The notes under the pieces are model-generated. The model worked only from the letters and a program-made list of their open reading frames with translations. It was not told the DNA's origin and did no database searches. 24,323 nt of DNA from contig USLW01000001.1 of the NCBI GenBank assembly GCA_900555605.1, forward strand, positions 1 to 24,323, in the 5' to 3' direction. The stretch's first letter is position 1. Each line of letters starts with the position of its first letter. Shown here piece after piece: positions 1-7,452 of the stretch. Made by a program: the position numbers and the translations under genes. The DNA comes from an uncultured Clostridium sp. Lineage in GTDB: Bacteria > Bacillota > Clostridia > UBA1212 > UBA1255.

Positions 1-10
1 ACCTCCTTTC
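1..10 (-). promoter_or_regulatory. Ribosome binding site of a gene beyond the left edge
   Basis: Read on the minus strand the first ten bases are GAAAGGAGGT, a near-perfect Shine-Dalgarno sequence pointing out of the window. A minus-strand gene therefore very probably starts just before position 1, and roughly 1-150 is its leader and promoter region, back to back with ogt. The gene itself cannot be seen. Confidence 0.6.
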
Positions 11-170
11 AACGCCGGTAAGCACAGCCAAAAGCCTACTATATTTTACGGAAAACCACAAAATAGAATTTGTAAAGTTATAAACGCAACACTTCTGTTG
101 CTTTTACTTTTTCATATAACGTGCCGCAGGTTTAAAGCCCGTTTCTCTATGGTGTTTTGCTTCTATGGTG

Positions 171-179
171 TGTTATAAT
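171..179 (+). promoter_or_regulatory. Extended -10 promoter element for ogt
   Basis: TGTTATAAT is a perfect -10 hexamer (TATAAT, 174-179) with the TG of an extended -10 element. No good -35 hexamer lies 16-18 bases upstream, which fits an extended -10 promoter. It would give a leader of about 120 nt before the ogt start at 307. Confidence 0.5.
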
Positions 180-306
180 TACCATCATTCATCAGAAGCA
201 CATGCGGCTTAAAAGCGCACCTGATGATGCCGGTGCTTTTTGTCCTGACCCGGCGGGTGAAAGGCGGCATTGCCGGCCTGCGGAAAGATCTTGGAGCGTG
301 CGGATT

Positions 307-840
307 ATGCAGTATACGGATACATACGAGTCGCCTATGGGGCGTATTACAATTGCCGGAGACGGTGAAAGCCTGACAGGTCTGTGGTTTGACGGACAGA
401 AATATTATGCGGATACTTTGGGTCCGGCGCATGAAGAAACGGATCTGCCGGTGTTCAGGCAGACGAGAAAATGGCTGGATCTTTATTTTCACGGTGAAAA
501 TCCGGATTTTACACCTTCCCTGAAGCTGGCCGGTTCTCCTTTCCGCCTTATGGTGTGGGAAATTTTGAAGCAGATACCATACGGGACGGTTCTGACATAC
601 GGAGAGATTGCAGATATGATCGCCGAAAAGCAGGGCCTCAAAACAATGTCTGCCCAGGCAGTAGGCGGCGCGGTGGGGCACAATCCGATTTCCGTAATTG
701 TACCATGTCACAGGGTTGTAGGGCGCGGCGGCAGTCTGACCGGATATGCCGGCGGTATTGATAAAAAGATCCGTCTGCTCCGCATTGAGAACGTTGACTT
801 AACAGGATTTTTTGTCCCGAAAAAAGGGACGGCGCTGTAA
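307..840 (+). CDS. ogt: Methylated-DNA--[protein]-cysteine S-methyltransferase (Ogt/MGMT)
   Basis: A suicide DNA-repair protein that moves the alkyl group from O6-alkylguanine (and O4-alkylthymine) onto its own cysteine; cytosolic. The 177-residue product has the active-site motif IVPCHRVVGRGG with acceptor Cys134, preceded by the family's SPFRLMVWEILKQIPYGTV region (residues 77-95) and the helix-turn-helix segment LTYGEIADMI. Length is normal for Ogt. I chose the ATG at 307, preceded by TTGGAGCG at a good distance; an upstream in-frame ATG at 157 would add 50 residues unlike the family and would lie upstream of the -10 at 174-179. It seems monocistronic. The terminator hairpin at its 3' end faces the opposite direction and contains its stop codon. 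Confidence 0.93.
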   Translation: MQYTDTYESPMGRITIAGDGESLTGLWFDGQKYYADTLGPAHEETDLPVFRQTRKWLDLYFHGENPDFTPSLKLAGSPFRLMVWEILKQIPYGTVLTYGEIADMIAEKQGLKTMSAQAVGGAVGHNPISVIVPCHRVVGRGGSLTGYAGGIDKKIRLLRIENVDLTGFFVPKKGTAL

Positions 841-1346
841 CAGCCGTCCCATGTGATGAAGCTGTATGATATTTTTGCACTGAAATCCTCCCTCCACCGG
901 CGTACCGTAGCGGTCTGCCACGGACCTGTATTGTATCCGCTTCCCGGATCATTATCATAAAGCCAGTCGGCGCAGGCCAAAGCCAGACGGTGGAAGAGCG
1001 CGGCGTAGACACGTTTCGATACGCCGAAGGAGCCGTGATGCGCCATCTGCAGCACATCGCATTTTAACTGGGTTCCATACAGCTCGAGAAGCCGCTGGCC
1101 CCCCTCTGTTCCCAGGTCTCCGCTGGCAATTACGATAAGCTTTCCCGTACTTGTTTTTAGAACATAACACATCATCTGTACGTGCGTATGGTTCGGCAGC
1201 TGATACAGCACGGTGCTTTCAGCAGGTACACCGCTATGCTGCGGAGGCACGGCGCTTCCTGTACCGCAACCGCATCCGGAACTCAGCAGATAGACGGAAA
1301 TCAGCAATAATCCCAGTTGCTTCAGCCGATTATAATTTATTTTCAT
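708..1346 (-). pseudogene. Metallo-beta-lactamase-fold lipoprotein with internal deletion
   Basis: The N-terminus is a lipoprotein signal peptide (MKINYNRLKQLGLLLISVYL, then lipobox LLSSGC) with a GAAAGGA ribosome site before the ATG at 1346. The mature part starts like a secreted metallo-hydrolase (LKTSTGKLIVI) but jumps directly to the family's C-terminal half: GDLGTEGGQRLLELYG, CDVLQMAHHGS and DWLYDND...GYNTGPW. The stretch that should carry the HxHxDH zinc motif is absent, so about a hundred residues appear deleted in frame. The family-like sequence ends near position 850, at the terminator, while the reading frame runs on to 708 across the end of ogt, so the original stop is probably lost. 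I infer a non-catalytic relic, possibly still exported. The domain assignment is from memory of related clostridial lipoproteins. Confidence 0.6.
821..850 (-). terminator. Rho-independent terminator for the minus-strand lipoprotein gene
   Basis: GGGACGGC (826-833) pairs perfectly with GCCGTCCC (843-850) around a 9-nt loop. On the minus strand the stem is followed by six T (complement of the A-run before 826), so it should end transcription coming from the degraded gene at 708-1346. The loop contains the ogt stop codon, so the two convergent genes share this element. On the plus strand no T-run follows, so ogt itself has no obvious terminator here. Confidence 0.65.
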
Positions 1347-1388
1347 AGCGCTAAATCCTTTCGGGACTGTAAATTTAAAAGATTTTTA

Positions 1389-1513
1389 AGAGGGGCTGTA
1401 GAAAAGCCTTCTTTTTTCAAAAATCTTCGCGGCAAAGTCATGGCAAATCGTGATTTTACCGGGATTTATTATGTAAGGCTTTTTCTTTTGTTTGACTTTT
1501 TTACAGCCCCTCT
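1389..1513. repeat. 125-bp element with terminal inverted repeats (MITE-like)
   Basis: AGAGGGGCTGTA at 1389-1400 is the exact reverse complement of TACAGCCCCTCT at 1502-1513, and the match continues inward imperfectly (GAAAAG against AAAAAG). The inside is AT-rich without convincing coding. Ends beginning GGGGCTGT recall terminal repeats of some IS families (an IS1182-like end is my guess), so this may be a miniature non-autonomous element. It lies between two decayed minus-strand genes. I could not recognise a target-site duplication; a long hairpin acting on mRNA is the alternative. Confidence 0.45.
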
Positions 1514-1532
1514 CGGAGGATTTCTGCTTTAT

Positions 1533-1734
1533 TCAGAATGCTGTTTTCTTTTTCAGAATCCATCCTGCTAAAACGGATAAAACCAGCATTGCGCTGCACA
1601 GAAATGCCGTGTCACCTATTTCCGTATTTTGAATAGGCGGCTGCGGATGGGGAGGCTCCTTCGCTGCAGGCACATAGCAGCAAGAGAAGTCCCGTGAGCA
1701 GACAAAATAGGATCGCAATGTTTTTTTTCTTCAT
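1533..1734 (-). pseudogene. Small exported/surface protein remnant, frameshifted
   Basis: From the ATG at 1734 (behind a GAAAGGATG ribosome site) the frame encodes a signal peptide rich in Leu with a lipobox-like LLCAC (MKKKNIAILFCLLTGLLLLL, then CACSEGASPS) but stops after about 40 codons. A second frame, ending at 1533, encodes NTEIGDTAFLCSAML followed by VLSVLAGWILKKK. This is a GD-hydrophobic-KKK tail like that of sortase-anchored proteins, but without a clear LPxTG. The two pieces join if one base is restored near 1650-1665, in a proline-coding CC-rich stretch. The product would be only about 65 residues, so it is either the two ends of a larger surface protein after an internal deletion, or a small membrane protein. 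No function is assigned. Confidence 0.45.
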
Positions 1735-1759
1735 AAGAACATCCATCCTTTCAGAAATT

Positions 1760-1790
1760 TTCGCATGAAAGATTTTATTTTTCATACGAA
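1760..1790. promoter_or_regulatory. Inverted repeat upstream of the 1734 start (possible operator)
   Basis: TTCGCATGAAA (1760-1770) and TTTCATACGAA (1780-1790) form an 11-bp inverted repeat with one mismatch, centred about 40 bases upstream of the minus-strand start at 1734 and overlapping where its promoter should be. It may be a regulator binding site or a leader hairpin. Confidence 0.3.
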
Positions 1791-1830
1791 TTTACTTTTT
1801 CTTTTCAACCCGGAGGGATATAATCATTGA

Positions 1831-1853
1831 GGATGATGAAAATCATCCTTTTT
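1831..1853 (+). terminator. Rho-independent terminator, orphan
   Basis: GGATGAT (1831-1837), a GAAA loop and ATCATCC (1842-1848) are followed by five T (1849-1853): a textbook plus-strand terminator. No plus-strand gene directly upstream is recognisable, so it probably belonged to a lost gene or shields the incoming element from readthrough. The mobile-element remains begin downstream of it. Confidence 0.5.
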
Positions 1854-1987
1854 AATTGCGAAAATGGCTGTCAAATGTCAAGAGCGGGTTTAGAGCTACC
1901 AAAAAATTTTTTAATTTCTTTGAAAAACAGTTCCGTTTTGCCCCCTTGTTTTCTCCTATTAGTAGAGGGAGTAATGATAAGCCATAA

Positions 1988-3348
<1,361 letters not shown>

Positions 3349-3358
3349 TACCAACTAC

Positions 3359-3400
3359 ACACGAAAAGCCGCTATCATCTGATGGCGGCTTTTTCTCGTG
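3359..3400 (+). terminator. Rho-independent terminator after the recombinase
   Basis: AAGCCGC...GCGGCTTTTT (core stem AGCCGC 3368-3373 with GCGGCT 3385-3390, extended inward by ATC/GAT) ends in five T. Outer bases CACGA and TCGTG can lengthen the stem. It follows directly on the recombinase relic and separates it from the toxin-antitoxin operon. Confidence 0.65.
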
Positions 3401-3467
3401 AACTGGGGTTCAAGAGGTCATAGAGACAGCAGAAGAAACACACTCATAAAATTTCGTGAATTTTTGA

Positions 3468-3504
3468 ATATTGTATTGCAATTAGCCATACAATATGGCA
3501 TAAT
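3468..3504 (+). promoter_or_regulatory. Promoter and palindromic operator of the toxin-antitoxin operon
   Basis: A -35 TTGCAA (3476-3481) and -10 CATAAT (3499-3504) are 17 bp apart. A perfect 9-bp inverted repeat ATATTGTAT (3468-3476) / ATACAATAT (3488-3496) spans this promoter, and a second palindrome GCCATA/TATGGC (3485-3490/3494-3499) lies against the -10. RelB-type antitoxins normally bind such palindromes to repress their own operon, so autoregulation is likely. Confidence 0.65.
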
Positions 3505-3530
3505 CAAAAGCAGAAAGGCAGGTGCTTATT

Positions 3531-3827
3531 ATGGCAACAAAAAGCGCAAATGTAACGGCGCGTGTACAGCCTGAAATCAAAAGGCAAGCGGAGGCGGTTT
3601 TGGATAGGATTGGATTGCCAGTTTCCGTTCTGATTGATACCTTGTACAGACAAATTATTATGACGGGCAGCGTTCCGTTTTCCCTCTCCATACCGAAGCT
3701 GCCGACAAGAGATAGCCTGACTGACGCACAGTTTAACGCAATGATGGAAAAGGGATATAATCAGGCGAAGTCTGGCGAGGGTCTGCCCATTGACGAAGCC
3801 TTTGCCAAAATCCGAGAGGGTATTTGA
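3531..3827 (+). CDS. RelB/DinJ-family antitoxin
   Basis: A 98-residue protein beginning MATKSANVTARVQPEIKRQA. This is a ribbon-helix-helix DNA-binding N-terminus of RelB/DinJ type (residues 6-45, with LDRIGLPVSVLIDTLYRQII), followed by a polar C-terminal tail expected to wrap the toxin. It would neutralise the RelE-like protein encoded next and repress the operon through the palindrome in its promoter. The ATG at 3531 follows AAAGGCAGG; an upstream GTG at 3522 lies too close to that site. Its stop is 2 nt before the toxin start, so the pair is translated together. It is intact, which stands out inside a decayed element and fits an addiction module under its own selection. Confidence 0.85.
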   Translation: MATKSANVTARVQPEIKRQAEAVLDRIGLPVSVLIDTLYRQIIMTGSVPFSLSIPKLPTRDSLTDAQFNAMMEKGYNQAKSGEGLPIDEAFAKIREGI

Positions 3828-3829
3828 TT

Positions 3830-4168
3830 ATGCGGTATGAGGTGAAATTGACCGCACAGGCAATCGGGCAGATTGAAGAAACGGTGCAATATATTTCTAA
3901 AACTTTGTTAGCGCCGGAAACCGCACGAAAATGGTCGGATGCTCTGCAAAATGAAATCGAAAATCTGGATTCTATGCCATCGAGATACCCTCTTGCAGAT
4001 GAGGAACCGTGGCGCACAAAAGGAATCCGTAAAATGCCTGTTAAGAATTTTCTTGTTTATTATCTGATTGACGAGGAAAAGAAAACTGTGTGGATCACGG
4101 CAGTAATATATGGACGAAGAGATCAGATTGCGGCACTGTTAGATATGTCACTGAATGGCATAGTGTGA
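3830..4168 (+). CDS. RelE/ParE-family toxin
   Basis: A 112-residue protein starting MRYEVKLTAQAIGQIEETVQ, with the typical two N-terminal helices, the MPSRYPLADEEPWRTKGIRK turn and the beta-strand end NFLVYYLIDEEKKTVWITAV followed by IYGRRDQ. In this superfamily, members either cut mRNA on the ribosome (RelE) or poison gyrase (ParE); sequence alone does not decide which. The start ATG lies 2 nt after the antitoxin stop with GAGAGGG inside the antitoxin 3' end as ribosome site. No damage is visible. Confidence 0.85.
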   Translation: MRYEVKLTAQAIGQIEETVQYISKTLLAPETARKWSDALQNEIENLDSMPSRYPLADEEPWRTKGIRKMPVKNFLVYYLIDEEKKTVWITAVIYGRRDQIAALLDMSLNGIV

Positions 4169-4197
4169 TAAATCGTGAGTTATGAAGGAGAGCCACA

Positions 4198-4713
4198 ATG
4201 AAATACTTGATAGATTTCATAGCATTAGTTTTATTATACGCTTTCGTTTTTTTTAGAAAGTGGAAATCTAAAGGCAAGGATATACTGTTCATCAATACGT
4301 TGATGTATGTATATCTATCTTTTGTGCTTTACTTTACCCTCATGCCTGTCATAACAGCTCTGCCGTTCATTCTGAACCATCCATACAGCCCTATGAATAT
4401 GGTTCCGTTCGTAGATGTATTAACAGGCCGTGGGGATTTTATTAGGCAGGTTTTATTGAATGTCATTATGCTGGTACCATTCGGTTTTCTGTTTCCTATG
4501 ACACGAACCCCAGCCGCTGGATTTGGTAGAACTGTATTTTGCTGCTTTCTAATGAGTTTGGGTATTGAACTATTACAACCGCTTATTAACGGTTTTCGTT
4601 CTGCTGACATCACGGATTTAATTACGAATACAATCGGCGGAATGGTTGGTTATGTTCTTTATATTGCTTTCAGACCGATTACATCATGGGTTTTAGCTCG
4701 CCTTAGAAAATAA
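4198..4713 (+). CDS. VanZ-family integral membrane protein
   Basis: A 171-residue protein with an N-terminal membrane helix (residues 4-20), a second at about 34-55 and three more in the C-terminal half. It carries the family signatures MNMVPFVDV, LNVIMLVPFGFLFP, GIELLQ and DITDLITNTIGGMVGY. VanZ proteins confer low-level teicoplanin resistance in Tn1546, but most homologues, like this one without vanHAX, have no proven role; some affect susceptibility to lipoglycopeptides and surface-active compounds. GAAGGAG stands 9 nt before the ATG. It starts 29 nt after the toxin gene and is followed by its own terminator, so it may be the last gene of the toxin-antitoxin transcript. Confidence 0.85.
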   Translation: MKYLIDFIALVLLYAFVFFRKWKSKGKDILFINTLMYVYLSFVLYFTLMPVITALPFILNHPYSPMNMVPFVDVLTGRGDFIRQVLLNVIMLVPFGFLFPMTRTPAAGFGRTVFCCFLMSLGIELLQPLINGFRSADITDLITNTIGGMVGYVLYIAFRPITSWVLARLRK

Positions 4714-4757
4714 AAAATCTTCAGTTTGTCGGAAAGCTACCAAATTTTCATACATAG

Positions 4758-4790
4758 CACTCAAGTGTAAAAACTTGGGTGTTATTTTTT
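4758..4790 (+). terminator. Rho-independent terminator after the VanZ gene
   Basis: CACTCAAGT (4758-4766) pairs with ACTTGGGTG (4773-4781) with one G-T pair and a 6-nt loop; six T follow at 4785-4790. It closes the toxin-antitoxin/VanZ transcription unit. Confidence 0.65.
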
Positions 4791-4815
4791 GTCCCCAAAC
4801 GCTGCAAAACGGCGT

Positions 4816-4884
4816 ATGAGTACAACTGAATACGAATACATAGCCCTTGCTTTGGGAGGCGGTTACACAGCAGAAAATGTCTGA
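4816..4884 (+). CDS. Putative 22-residue leader peptide upstream of the RepA-like gene
   Basis: An ATG-to-TGA frame encodes MSTTEYEYIALALGGGYTAE followed by NV. It ends 71 nt before the next gene, and its middle codons form the 5' arm of the hairpin at 4840-4919, so ribosome movement through it would control whether that hairpin forms. This is the layout of translational or transcriptional attenuators. No strong ribosome site precedes the ATG, which lowers confidence. The whole segment could be a conserved control region carried over from the parent conjugative element. Confidence 0.35.
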   Translation: MSTTEYEYIALALGGGYTAENV

Positions 4885-4924
4885 AAATTGCCCCGGGAAT
4901 TTACAAAAGCGAGGGCTATTTTTA
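4840..4924 (+). promoter_or_regulatory. Long-range hairpin with T-rich end: candidate attenuator
   Basis: ATAGCCCTTGCTTT (4840-4853) pairs with AAAGCGAGGGCTAT (4906-4919) with a single T-G pair and is followed by a T-rich stretch (4919-4930), about 35 nt before the RepA-like start. The 52-nt loop contains the end of the short leader ORF. It can act as a terminator whose formation depends on translation of the leader. Confidence 0.5.
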
Positions 4925-4955
4925 TTTTCCCGGCGGTAACGGAAAGGAGAACAAA

Positions 4956-5522
4956 ATGGAAAACGCAAATCAGGCGAACAATGCCCGTCTTGAGCTTATC
5001 AGGGCAAGTGAAATCGAACCGAGAGAAATTGAATGGCTGTGGTATCCGTTCATTCCCTATGGCAAGGTTACGCTTGTGCAGGGTGACCCCGGCGATGGGA
5101 AAAGTATCTTTATGCTGACAATCGCCGCCCTGGCTGCCAATGAAATCCGCTGGTTGAAGCGATGTAAGGACGAGACGCTCCGAGGTACGGTCAAGGAGGT
5201 AATCAATCAGGTTTCCCACTCGAAAAAGTGGAAGAACACCGTCCCTCTTCTTAATGAAAACGGACAGCAGGTTATCGGCAAATATGGGAGGTCTGCGTTC
5301 CAAAAATCCTATTCTGTCCTCCAAGACAGGCTTTTTGAGCATATGAGGTCGGCAGGCTTTACGGGCTTTGAGCGTGGCGTATTGGGAAGTACAGCGGAGA
5401 ATTTGAGCAGCCTTGACATCAGATTGAAAAGGATAAAGAGCGGTTTTCTCAAACCCGGCAGGCGCTTGCTATTTTACCGGGCAGGTCCCGGCGTTTCAGC
5501 GCTTTGCGCTGCGGGAGGATGA
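4956..5522 (+). pseudogene. Deletion fusion: RepA-like AAA ATPase N-terminus joined to MobV-type relaxase fragment
   Basis: Residues 1-62 are the start of a RepA-like AAA ATPase of clostridial conjugative elements: WLWYPFIPYGKVTLVQ, then the P-loop GDPGDGKS and LTIAALA. Around 5140 it switches in frame to the middle of a MobV/Pre-type mobilisation protein (TLRGTVKEVINQVSHSKKWK, ENGQQVIGKYGRSAFQKSYS, LGSTAENLSSLD). One base is missing near 5417: restoring a T gives the expected YQIEKDKERFSQTRQALAIL, readable to about 5480. The frame then runs into flanking DNA and stops at 5520-5522. The catalytic N-terminal relaxase domain and the rest of the ATPase are gone, so neither function can remain. 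The ribosome site is GGAAAGGAG. Confidence 0.8.
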
Positions 5523-6126
5523 ATCCTGTGACCTGCTGGTTTTCTCCTTTCGGTGCGGATCTCCTCTGATCGCATTTTTCCGGGAAGCGCTGCTGAAGCC
5601 TGCCTGCATTTTACCTGCACTCCGCTATGTGCTCCGCCTGCAGCAGACGGCTGGGTCTGAAGGAACGGAAAAGGTCTTCAGTTCCCGGCAGGAGCTGCCG
5701 GCGGCGCCTGCGCATTTCGTTGAAAGCAGCATCTCCTTTTTGCTGCACACCCTTTTATATATGCTGGCCGAATGTAAAAACGGCGGGACGCCTGCCTCTA
5801 AGCAGCTGCGGGAGGTGGTGGGCAAGGTCCAGATTTATATCCGGCATAATCTTTATCGTAATATCACGCTGGACGAGCTTGCTGCGCAGTTTCATTTCAG
5901 CAAAAGCCATCTTTCCCATTCCTTTAAGGAGGTAACGGGCTGCAGCATATTGCGGTATCTTGCGGATCTGAAGATTGCTTTGGCCAAGGAGCTTCTGCTC
6001 AAGCATGGTATGCGTGTCACGGAGACCGCAGAAGCGCTGCATTATTCGGGTATTCATTCGTTTTCCCGGAAATTTAAGAAGGAGACAGGTATGTCTCCGA
6101 TGGAATTTATCAAACAAAACAAATGA
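5486..6126 (+). pseudogene. AraC-family transcriptional regulator, N-terminus lost
   Basis: The C-terminal AraC DNA-binding domain is complete: first helix-turn-helix ITLDELAAQFHFSKSHLSHS, second VTETAEALHYSGIHSFSRKF, then the family signature ending KKETGMSPMEFIKQNK. Upstream in the same frame, about 45 residues of the ligand-domain end are readable (from about ALREDESCDLLVFSFRCG), but there is no start: the frame emerges from the Mob fragment near 5485. Family members of this sort are about 280 residues, so roughly 80 residues of the cupin-like part are missing. A GTG at 5629 could start a 165-residue DNA-binding-only protein but has no good ribosome site. Its position just before the ABC operon suggests it once regulated those genes. 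Confidence 0.75.
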
Positions 6127-6201
6127 CAAGGCAATCTGCCGTTCTGTTAAGAATAGATGCGCATTGCCGGACGCTATCTGGATGAAAAAGGAATTGCAAA
6201 A

Positions 6202-6230
6202 TTGAAATGCTAAGAAATTCATGTTATAAT
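6202..6230 (+). promoter_or_regulatory. Strong sigma-A promoter of the ABC transporter operon
   Basis: TTGAAA (6202-6207) and TATAAT (6225-6230) are exactly 17 bp apart, and TG stands one base before the -10. This is close to consensus in every part. Transcription would start near 6237, giving a leader of about 70 nt. The operon should be expressed at a high basal level unless an operator intervenes. Confidence 0.8.
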
Positions 6231-6309
6231 TCACATCATGGACTAACGATTACGGAACCCTCCGACCTATAATTGTTTATTCGGAATCAAACAGGAAAAG
6301 GATGCGGCA

Positions 6310-7383
6310 TTGAAACTATTTATTTTACTTAAGGAAAGGGTAAAACAGTATGCGATTTCAAACAGGACGGTATTTTTCACGTTCTGTATCAGCAGCCTGC
6401 TGTTAAGCTTATTAGCCATTGTAATGTACGGAAATACCGTTACTTATATGTCGAATAAGAAGAAAAATACTTTGGATTTCCGCACTTATAGAATCCTGAC
6501 CGGAGATATGAAGCTGCATTCCGTACAGGAGTCGCTTCAAAGCATATTGGAGCCATGGGAGGTTCAGGATACCTATCTGCATTATTTCCACGATTCTCTG
6601 GATCGGTCGGAAATCTACTTCCTTGATGCATCGGAAAAAAATAATGTCGGTCTGACCATGCCGGCGTATCAGGGACGCCTGTATTTTACAGAAGAAGAAA
6701 TTCTGGAGAAACAAAAGGTTGTAATGGTATCAAATAACTTAGAATGCCGGGTCGGGGATCTGGTTACATTTGGTGAATACGGCCCCTTTGAGGTTATCGG
6801 GATTTTTGTAAATTGGGAGAATCTCTGCGTGATTCCCTCAACGGTATTTGAAGACCTGAACTTACCGGTTAGCACCGCGGATATTATTTTAGCGGAACGG
6901 CTCGACGTATGGCAGGATAAAAAATTTGTAAATGCGTTTCTTCCGTATTGGGGCGAGGATGCGGTACTGCGCCCCAGCAGTATGAGCGGCGATGTACGTT
7001 TCTTAAAAACAGAGCTTGCCAGTCATGCAATGATATACGTTGTCCTGGCTGCGTCTCTGTTATTTTTACTGCAGTATCTTACGATGCGGAATCGGCGTTT
7101 TGATGCGGTCTGTAAAATGGCCGGCGCAACGAAGGGTGATCTTGCGCTTCTGCTGTTTGCAGAACGGATTTTATTTGCCTTATTTATGAGCCTTGGCGGG
7201 ATCCTTCTGCATGCTGTTTTCTATGACCTGCTGTTTCAGCATCTCAGCCTTCACGATACACGGTTTGACGTGCGGGATTATGTGATCATCAGCAGTCTAA
7301 TGATTTTGGCTGCGGTTCTCGCTTCTATTCCGTATGTGATTTCCTACCTTCGGAAGCCTGCCGCCCGGCTTGCCGGCGAATGA
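6310..7383 (+). CDS. ABC transporter permease, FtsX/MacB type (first subunit)
   Basis: A 357-residue membrane protein with the type VII (MacB/LolCE) layout. There is one membrane helix near residues 20-42 (TFCISSLLLSLLAIVMYG), an extracellular domain to about 235 (including VMVSNNLECRVGDLVTFGEY, a MacB-periplasmic-like strand pattern), and three C-terminal helices (about 238-256, 278-305 and 323-347). The segment MRNRRFDAVCKMAGATKGDL is the FtsX-type cytoplasmic coupling loop that touches the ATPase. It starts with TTG at 6310 behind AGGAAAAGGA. The next permease follows after 69 nt and the ATPase after that, so the three form one exporter or mechanotransmitter. The substrate is unknown; peptide or antibiotic export or sensing is typical. 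Confidence 0.85.
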   Translation: MKLFILLKERVKQYAISNRTVFFTFCISSLLLSLLAIVMYGNTVTYMSNKKKNTLDFRTYRILTGDMKLHSVQESLQSILEPWEVQDTYLHYFHDSLDRSEIYFLDASEKNNVGLTMPAYQGRLYFTEEEILEKQKVVMVSNNLECRVGDLVTFGEYGPFEVIGIFVNWENLCVIPSTVFEDLNLPVSTADIILAERLDVWQDKKFVNAFLPYWGEDAVLRPSSMSGDVRFLKTELASHAMIYVVLAASLLFLLQYLTMRNRRFDAVCKMAGATKGDLALLLFAERILFALFMSLGGILLHAVFYDLLFQHLSLHDTRFDVRDYVIISSLMILAAVLASIPYVISYLRKPAARLAGE

Positions 7384-7452
7384 TACACGATTTTTGCGCC
7401 GAACGGGTGCTTTTAGATTTCAACTGCGGAAAGGAATCAGGATAAAGGTGAT

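Noticed and set aside
86..101. GCAACA-CTTC-TGTTGC hairpin followed by T-rich sequence, as a plus-strand terminator.
   Set aside because: The stem is only 6 bp, the T-tract is interrupted, and the region is the upstream leader of a minus-strand gene off the edge, so I could not support a terminator there.
157..306. N-terminal 50-residue extension of Ogt from the ATG at 157.
   Set aside because: It has no resemblance to the family, no ribosome site, and would begin upstream of the -10 element at 174-179.
163..711. Long minus-strand open frame opposite ogt.
   Set aside because: Composition is that of an antisense shadow (many Arg/Pro/Cys), with no ribosome site and no family motif; the plus-strand gene is certain.
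1740..1830. Short plus-strand frame MKDFIFHTNLLFLFNPEGYN as a possible lost N-terminus of the AraC regulator.
   Set aside because: No cupin-like features, no ribosome site and no continuity with the AraC fragment; probably chance.
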